In this document: positions 1 through 7,144 of the stretch, piece after piece
How the letters are laid out: the number at the start of each line of letters is the position of its first letter
Position numbering within the stretch: the stretch's first letter is position 1
Assembly: GCA_964403075.1 (NCBI GenBank)
Contig: CAYOEV010000001.1
Coordinates: forward strand, 186,001-250,000
Direction of reading: 5' to 3'
Origin: CAYOEV01 sp964403075
GTDB lineage: Bacteria > Bacteroidota > Bacteroidia > Cytophagales > Cyclobacteriaceae
DNA length: 64,000 bases
Program-made: the position numbers and the translations under genes
Notes under the pieces: generated by a model
The model's database searches: none
What the model was told of the DNA's origin: nothing
Seen by the model: the letters and a program-made list of their open reading frames with translations, nothing else

Positions 1-629
1 ATGATGGATTTCGTATCGAAAGGATTTGCGATGTACAAGTCCTGCACATCGATGGGATTTCCGGTTCGGCATATTACCCGTGTATTCTTCGATTTCCCTA
101 CCTTCTCCCGAATCTCGTCTTCCATCTCAACCTTATCCTTTTCAGCCAGAATTACGATGGTTCCCTGTTTCTGATTTTCATTGGCAATGATCAATTCCGA
201 GATTATTGTAAAAATTTTAGAAGACCACCCAAGGATCAGGACATGATCAGATTCCAATACAAATGATCGGCCCTTTCGTAGATTCTCTATTCTTCCTATG
301 ATGCCACTGGACACCAGACCGATAAGAGTTGAAACCACTACGAGACCCAGGATGGTGACTGCCAACATGAATATCATAAACGGCCAATTGTCCTGATGTT
401 CACCGACCGTTCCGGGATCCAACACATGGATCACATTGATCCAAATGGAGGTCCACCAGTTCAGATTAGATTCGTCAGGATGTAACCCAGAAAAATAAAG
501 AGCCGAAGCAGAGATCAAAACAATGAGACCCGTGAAGATACCCAACCCGTAAATCATTGCCACGGGGCCTTTGGACACATAATTATCGAACCAATATTTG
601 AATCGAACCTTGTATGAGGGTTTGTCCAT
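1..629 (-). CDS. CASTOR/POLLUX-like ion channel, N-terminal part (cut by the window edge)
   Basis: I translated this frame directly: it opens with ATG at 629-627 and stays open to base 1, giving 209 residues. Residues about 25-48 form a first membrane segment. A Trp-rich pore-like loop follows (WWTSIWINVIHVLDPGT, about 63-79), then a second membrane segment (about 85-110). After it come LRKGRSFVLE and HVLILGWSSK, a Rossmann-type TrkA-N start, then VILAEKDK and VICRTGNP. This order and these motifs match the CASTOR/POLLUX/DMI1 family of ligand-gated cation channels, which carry cytosolic regulatory nucleotide-binding-like domains. The ion, presumably K+ or Ca2+, cannot be told from the sequence. 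The rest of the protein lies left of the window. Family assignment is firm; function in bacteria is inferred. Confidence 0.82.
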   Translation of the reverse strand, partial: MDKPSYKVRFKYWFDNYVSKGPVAMIYGLGIFTGLIVLISASALYFSGLHPDESNLNWWTSIWINVIHVLDPGTVGEHQDNWPFMIFMLAVTILGLVVVSTLIGLVSSGIIGRIENLRKGRSFVLESDHVLILGWSSKIFTIISELIIANENQKQGTIVILAEKDKVEMEDEIREKVGKSKNTRVICRTGNPIDVQDLYIANPFDTKSI

Positions 630-1294
630 AGAGTTGTTTTACAAAACTGACGCTAAATTAATCAAATAGGCTTATCCGGCTGGCCCAAAAAATCTTCTTA
701 TCTGCAGTTCTGTAATTCTTTGCGAAAGTCATGAAAGCATTTTTTCCTTACCGTATGAAATGAATATAAAACCCAAACAATGGCTAACTGTCTTCGTACA
801 AATGTGGACATTCCAGTTAAGAAATTAATCTTTTCAGACATTATGCCTCTGCGTAATCCACCCCGGATCGAGCTCCCTTTGATGCATACCGATGAATCCC
901 ACGATCCGAAGTTTGTTATGAGGTTACTCAGCGTCTTTATAAATACTTCCAATTTGAATGGTCAATAAATCGAAATAACCATAGCCTCAACGGTGCCCAA
1001 TGGCCTGCCTACTGCGCGGCAAATATGGGCTTGGTTGAAAATCCTTAAACCTCCAAAAAAGAAACTGGTTCAGCAGTCCCGGTTTATCCAAAAATTCTCC
1101 ATTTATTCTCAATGAGCAAATCCACAGATTACATCAACTGACGGACTATTCTACGGCCAAAGAAGAAACTTGGCGCTTTAGAGACTCATACAAAAATTAA
1201 CTTAGCACAAGGTCTAGGATTCGATGAGCTCATTGATAATGAACTTTTCGCATCTACTTGTAACTGGCAGAGAAGAAAGCTTAAGATTTGGAAA
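630..1294. other. 665-bp stretch with no supportable gene
   Basis: Several short open frames exist on both strands (for example minus 698-952 and plus 780-968). None has a recognisable motif, a plausible start context or a neighbour to join. A plus frame ends at about 1314 with the peptide FDELIDNELFAST and runs into the 3' end of the methyltransferase gene; it has no start and no family resemblance that I can name. The stretch is unusually long for this compact window and could be a decayed gene, but I see no terminal repeats or transposase motifs. Confidence 0.5.
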
Positions 1295-1858
1295 TCAAAG
1301 GCTCATACGCTTTAATAAAACCACCGTTTCTTCATTTTCTCCGGCCATAATGTGCTGATGATGGTACTTCACATCAAACTTTTTCAGCAGTGTCATCCAA
1401 ACTTTATTGCCGATAGCAGCCACATGGGGATTGGTATTATCTAAATAAAAATTAGAATTAAAGGTCACGTAAAGCTGACCACCGGGTGCCAGCACCCTGC
1501 CCAGTTCTGTCCACTGGTGAACGAAGGTTTCTTGATTTGTAGCGAAGTGCAGAAGTCGGCTGCATATGACCAGATCAAAAGGCCGATCTTCCCCGGATAA
1601 ATCATTTACGTCTCCAGTACGCGCCACGCTCTTATTTTGGAAGGATTTCGACATCCAATTGATGGCTTGAACCTCAGATTCCTTCAAATCAATGGCTGTG
1701 ACATCGTAGCCTTGCTGCAAGAAATAAAGAATATTTCGACCTCCCCCTGCACCTACATCGAGCACGCTACATTTTTCCGGAAACTCTCCTTTTAGAATAA
1801 AGTCCAACAACCATAAATCCATGTGACCAAAATGGTCATTGATCGCTCTGATATCCAT
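1295..1858 (-). CDS. Class I SAM-dependent methyltransferase
   Basis: A 187-residue protein with the complete Rossmann methyltransferase fold. Motif I is VLDVGAGGGRN (about residues 36-46), the acidic residue ending strand 2 is in VTAIDL, and the motif IV region is LVICSRLLHF. A post-motif segment LAPGGQLYVTF follows. It resembles the broad Methyltransf_11/25 and TehB-like group that methylates small molecules, but no substrate can be read from the sequence. It starts at ATG 1858. Immediately upstream are two GC-rich palindromes of the type bound by CsoR/CstR-family repressors, one covering a -10 box. This suggests metal- or sulfur-responsive control and hence a detoxification role (inference). 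Monocistronic. Confidence 0.85.
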   Translation of the reverse strand: MDIRAINDHFGHMDLWLLDFILKGEFPEKCSVLDVGAGGGRNILYFLQQGYDVTAIDLKESEVQAINWMSKSFQNKSVARTGDVNDLSGEDRPFDLVICSRLLHFATNQETFVHQWTELGRVLAPGGQLYVTFNSNFYLDNTNPHVAAIGNKVWMTLLKKFDVKYHHQHIMAGENEETVVLLKRMSL

Positions 1859-1863
1859 GATAG

Positions 1864-1910
1864 TACCCCCTAGGGGGTATTCAATTCAACTTAAGGGGTA
1901 TTCTATACCC
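1864..1910. promoter_or_regulatory. Tandem palindromic operator, CsoR/CstR-like
   Basis: Bases 1864-1879 are a perfect 16-bp palindrome, TACCCCCTAGGGGGTA, with its right edge extended by T. Sixteen bases further, 1896-1910 read GGGTAT-TCT-ATACCC, a second inverted repeat with the same arms. Paired ATACCC/GGGTAT arms flanking G/C tracts are characteristic of operators for the DUF156 family (CsoR, RcnR, CstR). The first palindrome lies between the promoter and the methyltransferase ATG; the second overlaps the predicted -10 box. No CsoR-like gene is in the window, so the regulator would act in trans. Confidence 0.6.
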
Positions 1911-1931
1911 GCTGCTATTGATAAATGTCAA
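1902..1931 (-). promoter_or_regulatory. Sigma-70-like promoter for the methyltransferase
   Basis: On the minus strand TTGACA (1931-1926), an 18-bp spacer and TATAGA (1907-1902) form a near-consensus housekeeping promoter. This is unusual here, where other candidates show only TAnnTTTG. The -10 hexamer lies inside the second inverted repeat (1896-1910), so a bound repressor would occlude it. The 5' leader would be about 40 nt and contain the first palindrome. Confidence 0.5.
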
Positions 1932-1952
1932 CCCCTTTATAGCTTAGTAAAG

Positions 1953-1969
1953 TCCAATTTAATTGGACA
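1953..1969. repeat. 17-bp perfect palindrome GTCCAATT-T-AATTGGAC
   Basis: Two 8-base arms surround a single T. It lies between the methyltransferase promoter and the terminator hairpins of the fad operon. It is too AT-rich and lacks a T-run, so it is a poor terminator. It could be an operator for a dimeric regulator. No second copy was noticed in the window. Confidence 0.4.
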
Positions 1970-2003
1970 CTCTTAGGTTGATGGTTAATCCATAAAAAAG
2001 ATC

Positions 2004-2028
2004 GAAACCGTGTGGTTTCAATTTTTTT
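2004..2028. terminator. Hairpin GAAACC-GTGT-GGTTTC with T-runs on both sides
   Basis: A 6-bp stem (2004-2009 with 2014-2019) is followed by AATTTTTTT on the plus strand and GATCTTTTTT on the minus strand. It is a plausible backup terminator behind the stronger hairpin at 2034-2059. Confidence 0.5.
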
Positions 2029-2033
2029 AAACG

Positions 2034-2059
2034 AAAACGCCGCTGGTCAGCGGCGTTTT
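2034..2059. terminator. Strong bidirectional intrinsic terminator of the fad operon
   Basis: The stem AAAACGCCGCTG (2034-2045) pairs perfectly with CAGCGGCGTTTT (2048-2059) across a 2-nt centre. It is GC-rich and flanked by T-runs in both directions. It lies 21 nt past the thiolase stop and so ends the minus-strand fad operon. Confidence 0.85.
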
Positions 2060-2080
2060 TTTATGCTATTTAGTCAAAGC

Positions 2081-3256
2081 CTAGTTTAATAGCTCGTAAA
2101 TTCCTGCCACACCTTGTCCACCACCCACACAGGCTGTAACCATGCCATATTTACCTTTCCGGACCTGAAGCTCATTGAACAGTTGGACTGACAACTTGGC
2201 ACCAGTACAGCCCAGTGGATGGCCCAGCGCAATTGCTCCCCCATTTACATTTAATTTTTCCTGATCCAGGTCGAGGCCCCTTACTACAGCTAATGATTGA
2301 GCTGCAAAAGCTTCGTTCAATTCAATCAGGTCCAAATCATCCTGCTTTATACCTGCCTGCTTCAGTGCTTTGGGTACTGCTTCCACCGGCCCGATACCCA
2401 TAATCCTAGGATGAACACCCGCCGTGGCATAGCTCACCATTCTGGCTATGGGTTGGAGATTGTGCTGCTTTACCATTCGCTCGCTCATAACCATAACAAA
2501 CGCCGCCCCATCTGAAGTGGGTGAACTGTTGCCAGCCGTTACTTGTCCCCCTTGCTTAAAGGCCGGTCTCAATTGAGCCAGGGAATCCATGTTCGTACCA
2601 CGTCTTACACATTCATCTGTATCTACCGTGTAAGTACGCTTATGACGTTTACCATCTTCCCCTAGGTAGGTTTCCTCCACATCCACCGCTACAATTTGAC
2701 TTTTGAATTTTCCTCCATCAATTGCATCTGCAGCTTTTTGATGCGACTTCATGGCAAATTCGTTGGCATCATCTCTACTGATCTTATAATCAGTCGCAAT
2801 TTCCTCCGCAGTAAGACCCATGTTCAGATAATACTCCGGATTGCTTGCTGCAATCTTCCAATTCAGTGCCGGCTTATAACCAGTCATGGGTACCAGAGAC
2901 ATGGATTCTGTGCCCCCTGCAATGATACAATCGGCCGTCCCGGCATGAATCCGTGCCGATGCCAGTGCAATGGCTTCAAGGCCGGAGCCACAATAACGAT
3001 TGACAATCATGCCTGGAACCTCCATGGGCAAAGCCAATAGGGAAATCATCCGTCCCATTTGCATCCCTTGCTCTGCCTCAGGAATCGCATTCCCAACAAT
3101 AAGATCGTCTACGCGTTTGGCATCGAAGCCGTCTATACTACTGACCAAATATTTGATGACGTCCGCCGCCAGATCATCTGGACGATAAAACCTAAATCCG
3201 CCTTTTTTGGCTCTTCCAACTGCCGAACGATAACCGGCAACTATGTATGCATCCAT
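2081..3256 (-). CDS. fadA: Acetyl-CoA acyltransferase (3-ketoacyl-CoA thiolase)
   Basis: Catalyses the last step of fatty-acid beta-oxidation, thiolysis of 3-ketoacyl-CoA to acetyl-CoA and a shortened acyl-CoA. All three active-site signatures are present: the nucleophilic Cys in NRYCGSGLEA (about residue 88), the His in LGHPLGCTG (about 345) and the second Cys in ACVGGGQG (about 372). I chose ATG 3256 (MDAYIVAGYRSAVGR): it matches where thiolases begin and gives 391 residues. A longer frame reaching 3343 would run back into the upstream gene. It lies 19 nt behind the FadN-type gene and in front of a strong terminator, so it is the last gene of the marR-fadN-fadA operon. The same pair of sizes (about 790 and 391 residues) occurs in Bacillus FadN/FadA. 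Confidence 0.93.
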   Translation of the reverse strand: MDAYIVAGYRSAVGRAKKGGFRFYRPDDLAADVIKYLVSSIDGFDAKRVDDLIVGNAIPEAEQGMQMGRMISLLALPMEVPGMIVNRYCGSGLEAIALASARIHAGTADCIIAGGTESMSLVPMTGYKPALNWKIAASNPEYYLNMGLTAEEIATDYKISRDDANEFAMKSHQKAADAIDGGKFKSQIVAVDVEETYLGEDGKRHKRTYTVDTDECVRRGTNMDSLAQLRPAFKQGGQVTAGNSSPTSDGAAFVMVMSERMVKQHNLQPIARMVSYATAGVHPRIMGIGPVEAVPKALKQAGIKQDDLDLIELNEAFAAQSLAVVRGLDLDQEKLNVNGGAIALGHPLGCTGAKLSVQLFNELQVRKGKYGMVTACVGGGQGVAGIYELLN

Positions 3257-3275
3257 AATTTTATTTTTGTAGATA

Positions 3276-5657
3276 TTAATTTCGCAATGGCTTTCCTTTG
3301 AATATAACGCTTTGAATACGCTCCAGTGTTTTGGGTTCTCCACAGAGGCTCAAAAAGGCTTCTCTTTCCAGGTCCAAAAGGTAAGACTCAGACACTTCGG
3401 TTGGCGCCGACAAATCTCCCCCAGCCATCACCCAAGCGAGTTTGCGACCAATCTTTGCGTCGTGATCAGAAATATATGCCCCATATTTCATTGCAGTAAT
3501 TCCCGCCTCAAACATGGCCAAGGCCGTTTGTCCATGAACTTTAATGTTGTCCCTTTCTCCAGGTTGGGTATACCCTGCATCGTAAAGTTCTAGCACCCTT
3601 TCTTTTGCATCAGCCAATACTCGCTTGCGATTGAGAGTAATGGAATCACCCGGTTTGATAATGTTCATGCCCATCGCCTCATGCGCCGAAGTAGCTACCT
3701 TCGCTGTGGCAATGTTCATAAAATATTTTTGAAGGGTATTCAATTCCACATCACCAGCCTCGTATTCATCCGAGGCACGAAGCACAAATTCCTTTGTTCC
3801 TCCACCACCGGGAATGACACCAACACCCACCTCGACTAAACCTATGTACGTTTCGGCATGTGCCTGGATGGCATCACAATGGAGTGACAATTCACAGCCA
3901 CCTCCCAAAGCCAAACCAGAAGGCGCCGAGACCACCGGCACAGAGGAAAAGCGTGCCTTGGTCATGGTGTTCTGAAAGGTCCTGATCATGAGATCGATTT
4001 CATCGAATTCCTGATCTACCGCATACATGAATAACATGCTTAGATTGGCGCCTGCAGAAAAATTTTGCCCTTCATTACCGATGACGAGCCCCTTGTACTT
4101 TTCCTCTGCCAGCTGAATACCATGATTGATCCCTTCAATGACTTCCGGTCCGATCGAATTCATTTTGGTATGAAATTCTAAAGACAGCACGTCATCACCA
4201 ATGTCGTACAACGTAGCACCGTCGTTAGACCAAACCACATTATTTTCCTTGAAAGCATTTAGAAATATCAGCCCCTCTGTACCGGGAACTACCTTGTAGG
4301 ACTTGGAAGGAATATCATAATAATGCTGTTTTCCATCCTTGAAAGTATAAAACGATTCATGGCCGCCATCCAACATTTCCTTGACCCAGGGGGCCGGTTG
4401 TAATCCGATTTCCTCCATTTGTTTTAAGCACCATTGTACACCCATGGCATCCCATGACTCGAAAGGCCCCATCTCCCAGGCGAAACCTGCGGATACTGCC
4501 TGGTCAATCCTGTACAACTCATCTGCAATCTCCGGGATGCGGTAAGTACAATACCTGAAAAGATCAAAGAAAGTCATACGATAAAAATCTCCCTCTTTGC
4601 CTTCAGCCCGAATAGCAATCTGAAGACGTTTCTTCAGATCTTCTTCGCTTTTAGTCTTATCAAGGGTGTTTAATTTAACCTTGGCCTTCGATCCATATTC
4701 CAGTGTTTTTAAATCAATTTCGAGAATTTCTGAATGGCCCTGATCGTCTTTTACTTTTTTGTAAAAACCACCCCCAGTTTTATCTCCCAAGAGATTTTTA
4801 TCATGCATTTGTGCGACGATATTTGGCAGCTTGAAGTTTTCCCTGGACTCATCGTTCTGCAAAGTCGCATATAAATTGTTGGCCACTTTAACGGTCGTAT
4901 CTAGTCCTACCAGATCAGAGGTCCGGAAAGTGGCTGATTTAGCGTGTCCTATAACCGGTCCTGTCAATTTATCAATTTCGTTGACGGTCAGGCCGGTTTT
5001 TTCTACCGCATGCATACCAGACATCATGGAATAAACACCGATCCGGTTGGCAATAAACGCGGGCGTATCCTTACACAAAACAGTTTCCTTACCCAGATAC
5101 AGATCCCCATAGTGAAGGAAAAATTCCACTATCTCAGACAGGGTATGCTCAGTTGGAATAACCTCTAGTAACTTCAAATATCTGGGTGGATTGAAAAAAT
5201 GAGTACCGCAGAAATGCTTCATGAAATCTTCTGATCTTCCATCCAGCATCAGATGTATAGGAATACCTGAAGTATTACTGGTGATCAATGTACCCGGTTT
5301 TCGGTGTTTTTCAACCTTTTCAAACAATTGCTGTTTGATGTCAAGCCTTTCAACCACTGCCTCAATGACCCAGTCGCACGATGCAATGAGATCTAGATGG
5401 TCATCAAAATTACCCGTGGTTATGCGTGCCACCTGATCCTCTCGATACAAAGGAGAAGGTTTCGACTTGATGGCCTCCTGCAACGACTTATTGACTAAAC
5501 GGTTTCTTGCTGATGGATCTTTTTTCTCTTCATCCGACAGGTCAAAAGGCACGATGTCTAAAAGCACGACATCGAGCCCAATATTGGCGAAATGACAGGC
5601 GATCCGGGAACCCATGATTCCCGACCCCAGTACAGCTGTCTTTTTAATGTGTCTCAT
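3276..5657 (-). CDS. fadN: 3-hydroxyacyl-CoA dehydrogenase / enoyl-CoA hydratase fusion, FadN type
   Basis: A 793-residue bifunctional beta-oxidation enzyme. The N-terminal half is the NAD-binding dehydrogenase (VLGSGIMGSRIA at residues 9-20), with GTHFFNPPRYLKLLEVI and its helical C-terminal domains following. The last third is a crotonase fold: NFSAGANLS, LALGGGCELSLHCD and GLVEVGVGVIPGGGG, the last carrying the glutamate expected for hydratase activity. Dehydrogenase-first order is that of Bacillus FadN and Bacteroidota homologues, opposite to E. coli FadB. It starts at ATG 5657, 6 nt after marR and 19 nt before fadA. It should hydrate enoyl-CoA and oxidise the 3-hydroxyacyl-CoA. The acyl-CoA dehydrogenase gene often found with this pair is not in this operon. 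Confidence 0.9.
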   Translation of the reverse strand: MRHIKKTAVLGSGIMGSRIACHFANIGLDVVLLDIVPFDLSDEEKKDPSARNRLVNKSLQEAIKSKPSPLYREDQVARITTGNFDDHLDLIASCDWVIEAVVERLDIKQQLFEKVEKHRKPGTLITSNTSGIPIHLMLDGRSEDFMKHFCGTHFFNPPRYLKLLEVIPTEHTLSEIVEFFLHYGDLYLGKETVLCKDTPAFIANRIGVYSMMSGMHAVEKTGLTVNEIDKLTGPVIGHAKSATFRTSDLVGLDTTVKVANNLYATLQNDESRENFKLPNIVAQMHDKNLLGDKTGGGFYKKVKDDQGHSEILEIDLKTLEYGSKAKVKLNTLDKTKSEEDLKKRLQIAIRAEGKEGDFYRMTFFDLFRYCTYRIPEIADELYRIDQAVSAGFAWEMGPFESWDAMGVQWCLKQMEEIGLQPAPWVKEMLDGGHESFYTFKDGKQHYYDIPSKSYKVVPGTEGLIFLNAFKENNVVWSNDGATLYDIGDDVLSLEFHTKMNSIGPEVIEGINHGIQLAEEKYKGLVIGNEGQNFSAGANLSMLFMYAVDQEFDEIDLMIRTFQNTMTKARFSSVPVVSAPSGLALGGGCELSLHCDAIQAHAETYIGLVEVGVGVIPGGGGTKEFVLRASDEYEAGDVELNTLQKYFMNIATAKVATSAHEAMGMNIIKPGDSITLNRKRVLADAKERVLELYDAGYTQPGERDNIKVHGQTALAMFEAGITAMKYGAYISDHDAKIGRKLAWVMAGGDLSAPTEVSESYLLDLEREAFLSLCGEPKTLERIQSVIFKGKPLRN

Positions 5658-5663
5658 AATTAC

Positions 5664-6155
5664 TTAGTCAATCGTATTTGAGTTATTTAATTGTTCTTCT
5701 ACAAGTTCATCTTCCAATCTGGCAAAAAGATTTTCACTGGAGACTGTTAATTTAATGGAATTAATTACCCTAAAAAATACCTGCATGTCCTTCACACTCA
5801 CCGCTTCAATTACCTTTTTGTTAAATTCCTTGACTGCCAGGCGAGAGAGTTCCCTTTTTTCCTTTCCTAAAGCGGTTAGAAATATTCTTATCGATCGGCC
5901 ATCCGTAGGGTCTGGCTGACGGTAAATCCACTTCTTTTCTTCAAGAGACTTCAACATTCGCGTGAGACTGCGGGCTTCCATACCCAGCGCCGGCGCTATC
6001 TTGGTCGCCGGAGTTCCTTCATCTACATCTATATTTAAAAGTACAAACCCTGTAGAAGCCGTGATGTCAAATTCCTGACCATATTGGTTGTACATACGCA
6101 CTATTGCATGCCAGGCCACTTTAATGTTGTAATCAAACGTCTCTTCTCTCTTCAT
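5664..6155 (-). CDS. MarR-family transcriptional regulator of the fad operon
   Basis: A 163-residue protein with the winged-helix core of MarR regulators. TPATKIAPALGMEARSLTRMLKSLEEKKW forms the helix-turn-helix (about residues 52-80), followed by the wing YRQPDPTDGRSIRIFLTALGK. Flanking helices would form the dimer interface. It is the first gene of an apparent operon with fadN (6-nt gap) and fadA, so it most likely represses fatty-acid degradation and responds to an acyl-CoA or fatty acid. That ligand is inferred from context. A 12-bp palindrome in its promoter is a candidate autoregulatory operator. Start ATG 6155 lies only a few bases downstream of a perfect TAnnTTTG motif, so the mRNA may have almost no leader. 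Confidence 0.88.
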   Translation of the reverse strand: MKREETFDYNIKVAWHAIVRMYNQYGQEFDITASTGFVLLNIDVDEGTPATKIAPALGMEARSLTRMLKSLEEKKWIYRQPDPTDGRSIRIFLTALGKEKRELSRLAVKEFNKKVIEAVSVKDMQVFFRVINSIKLTVSSENLFARLEDELVEEQLNNSNTID

Positions 6156-6162
6156 GAATCGT

Positions 6163-6194
6163 CAAATATATGGTAAATATGTTATGCATGCATA
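6163..6194 (-). promoter_or_regulatory. Promoter and candidate MarR operator of the fad operon
   Basis: On the minus strand TATATTTG (6170-6163) is an exact match to the Bacteroidota -7 element TAnnTTTG. Twelve bases further upstream is the palindrome TATGCATGCATA (6183-6194), which would sit around the -33 region. A MarR dimer bound there would block the sigma factor. The -7 box ends 7 nt before the marR ATG, which implies a very short or absent leader. Confidence 0.55.
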
Positions 6195-6262
6195 CTATTT
6201 TCCTTTACCGAACGATTCTCCTGGCTGGTTTTGTTTAATTTTACTTGAGATAGTAAAGAGAT

Positions 6263-7144
6263 ATGATTGAGTTACCTGTAGTCGAAAAAACAGCCAACAA
6301 GCGTAAACCAGAATGGTTGCGCGTCAAGCTTCCCATAGGCCCCGAATATGCCCAGGTGCGTAGAATCGTCGACCAACATAAACTACACACCATTTGTGAA
6401 AGTGGTAACTGTCCGAATATGGGCGAATGTTGGGGAGCAGGGACAGCCACTTTCATGATTCTTGGAAATGTCTGCACCCGAAGTTGTACATTCTGCGCCG
6501 TGGCCACCGGAAGGCCACCAGAATATGATGAGCAAGAGCCCCAAAGGGTATCGGAAGCCATCCACACCATGGGTGTCAAGCATGCCGTGATCACCTCCGT
6601 CAATAGAGACGAATTGAAAGACCGAGGTGCCGAAATTTGGTACCAGACGGTACGAATGGTGAAAGAATTGAGTCCACAAACGACCATTGAGACCTTGATT
6701 CCAGATGTAAAAGGAAACTGGGAGGCTTTGGAGCGAATGATAGAAGGGGGCCAAGAGGTAGTGTCTCACAACATGGAAACGGTAGAAAATCTCTACAGAC
6801 GTGTCCGTCCTCAAGCCAGGTACCATAGAAGCCTGGAACAAATCCAACGGACGTTCAGCGCCGGGCACCGGACCAAATCGGGTGTTATGTTAGGACTTGG
6901 TGAAACCGATGAGCAGGTATTTAAAGTAATGGACGACCTCGTCTCAAATGGTTTGCACATACTTACACTGGGCCAATACCTGCAACCGACAAAAATGCAT
7001 ATCGAAGTAGCAGAATATGTACACCCTGATAAATTTGCCTTTTTCAAAGAAGAAGGTTTAAAGCGGGGTTTAAAATATGTAGAATCTGGTCCGTTGGTCC
7101 GGTCTTCTTATCATGCCGAAAGACATGTAAATGTGCCTATTTAA
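6263..7144 (+). CDS. lipA: Lipoyl synthase
   Basis: A 293-residue radical-SAM enzyme that inserts two sulfur atoms into protein-bound octanoyl groups to make lipoate for the 2-oxoacid dehydrogenases and the glycine cleavage system. Both iron-sulfur binding sets are visible. The auxiliary cluster cysteines are in CESGNCPNMGEC (about residues 47-58), and the radical-SAM motif is CTRSCTFC (about 72-79). The C-terminal RSSYHAE supplies the serine known to ligate the auxiliary cluster. Length is normal. It is a single plus-strand gene that converges on the bestrophin gene and shares four bases with it at the stop codons. LipB is not in the window. Confidence 0.97.
   Translation: MIELPVVEKTANKRKPEWLRVKLPIGPEYAQVRRIVDQHKLHTICESGNCPNMGECWGAGTATFMILGNVCTRSCTFCAVATGRPPEYDEQEPQRVSEAIHTMGVKHAVITSVNRDELKDRGAEIWYQTVRMVKELSPQTTIETLIPDVKGNWEALERMIEGGQEVVSHNMETVENLYRRVRPQARYHRSLEQIQRTFSAGHRTKSGVMLGLGETDEQVFKVMDDLVSNGLHILTLGQYLQPTKMHIEVAEYVHPDKFAFFKEEGLKRGLKYVESGPLVRSSYHAERHVNVPI

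Noticed and set aside
698..952. 84-codon minus-strand open frame between the channel and methyltransferase genes
   Set aside because: No recognisable motif, no good start context and an overlapping plus-strand frame of similar length; cannot be supported as a gene.
3257..3343. 29-codon N-terminal extension of the thiolase
   Set aside because: It would run back into fadN, and thiolases begin at the MDAYIVAGYRS segment.
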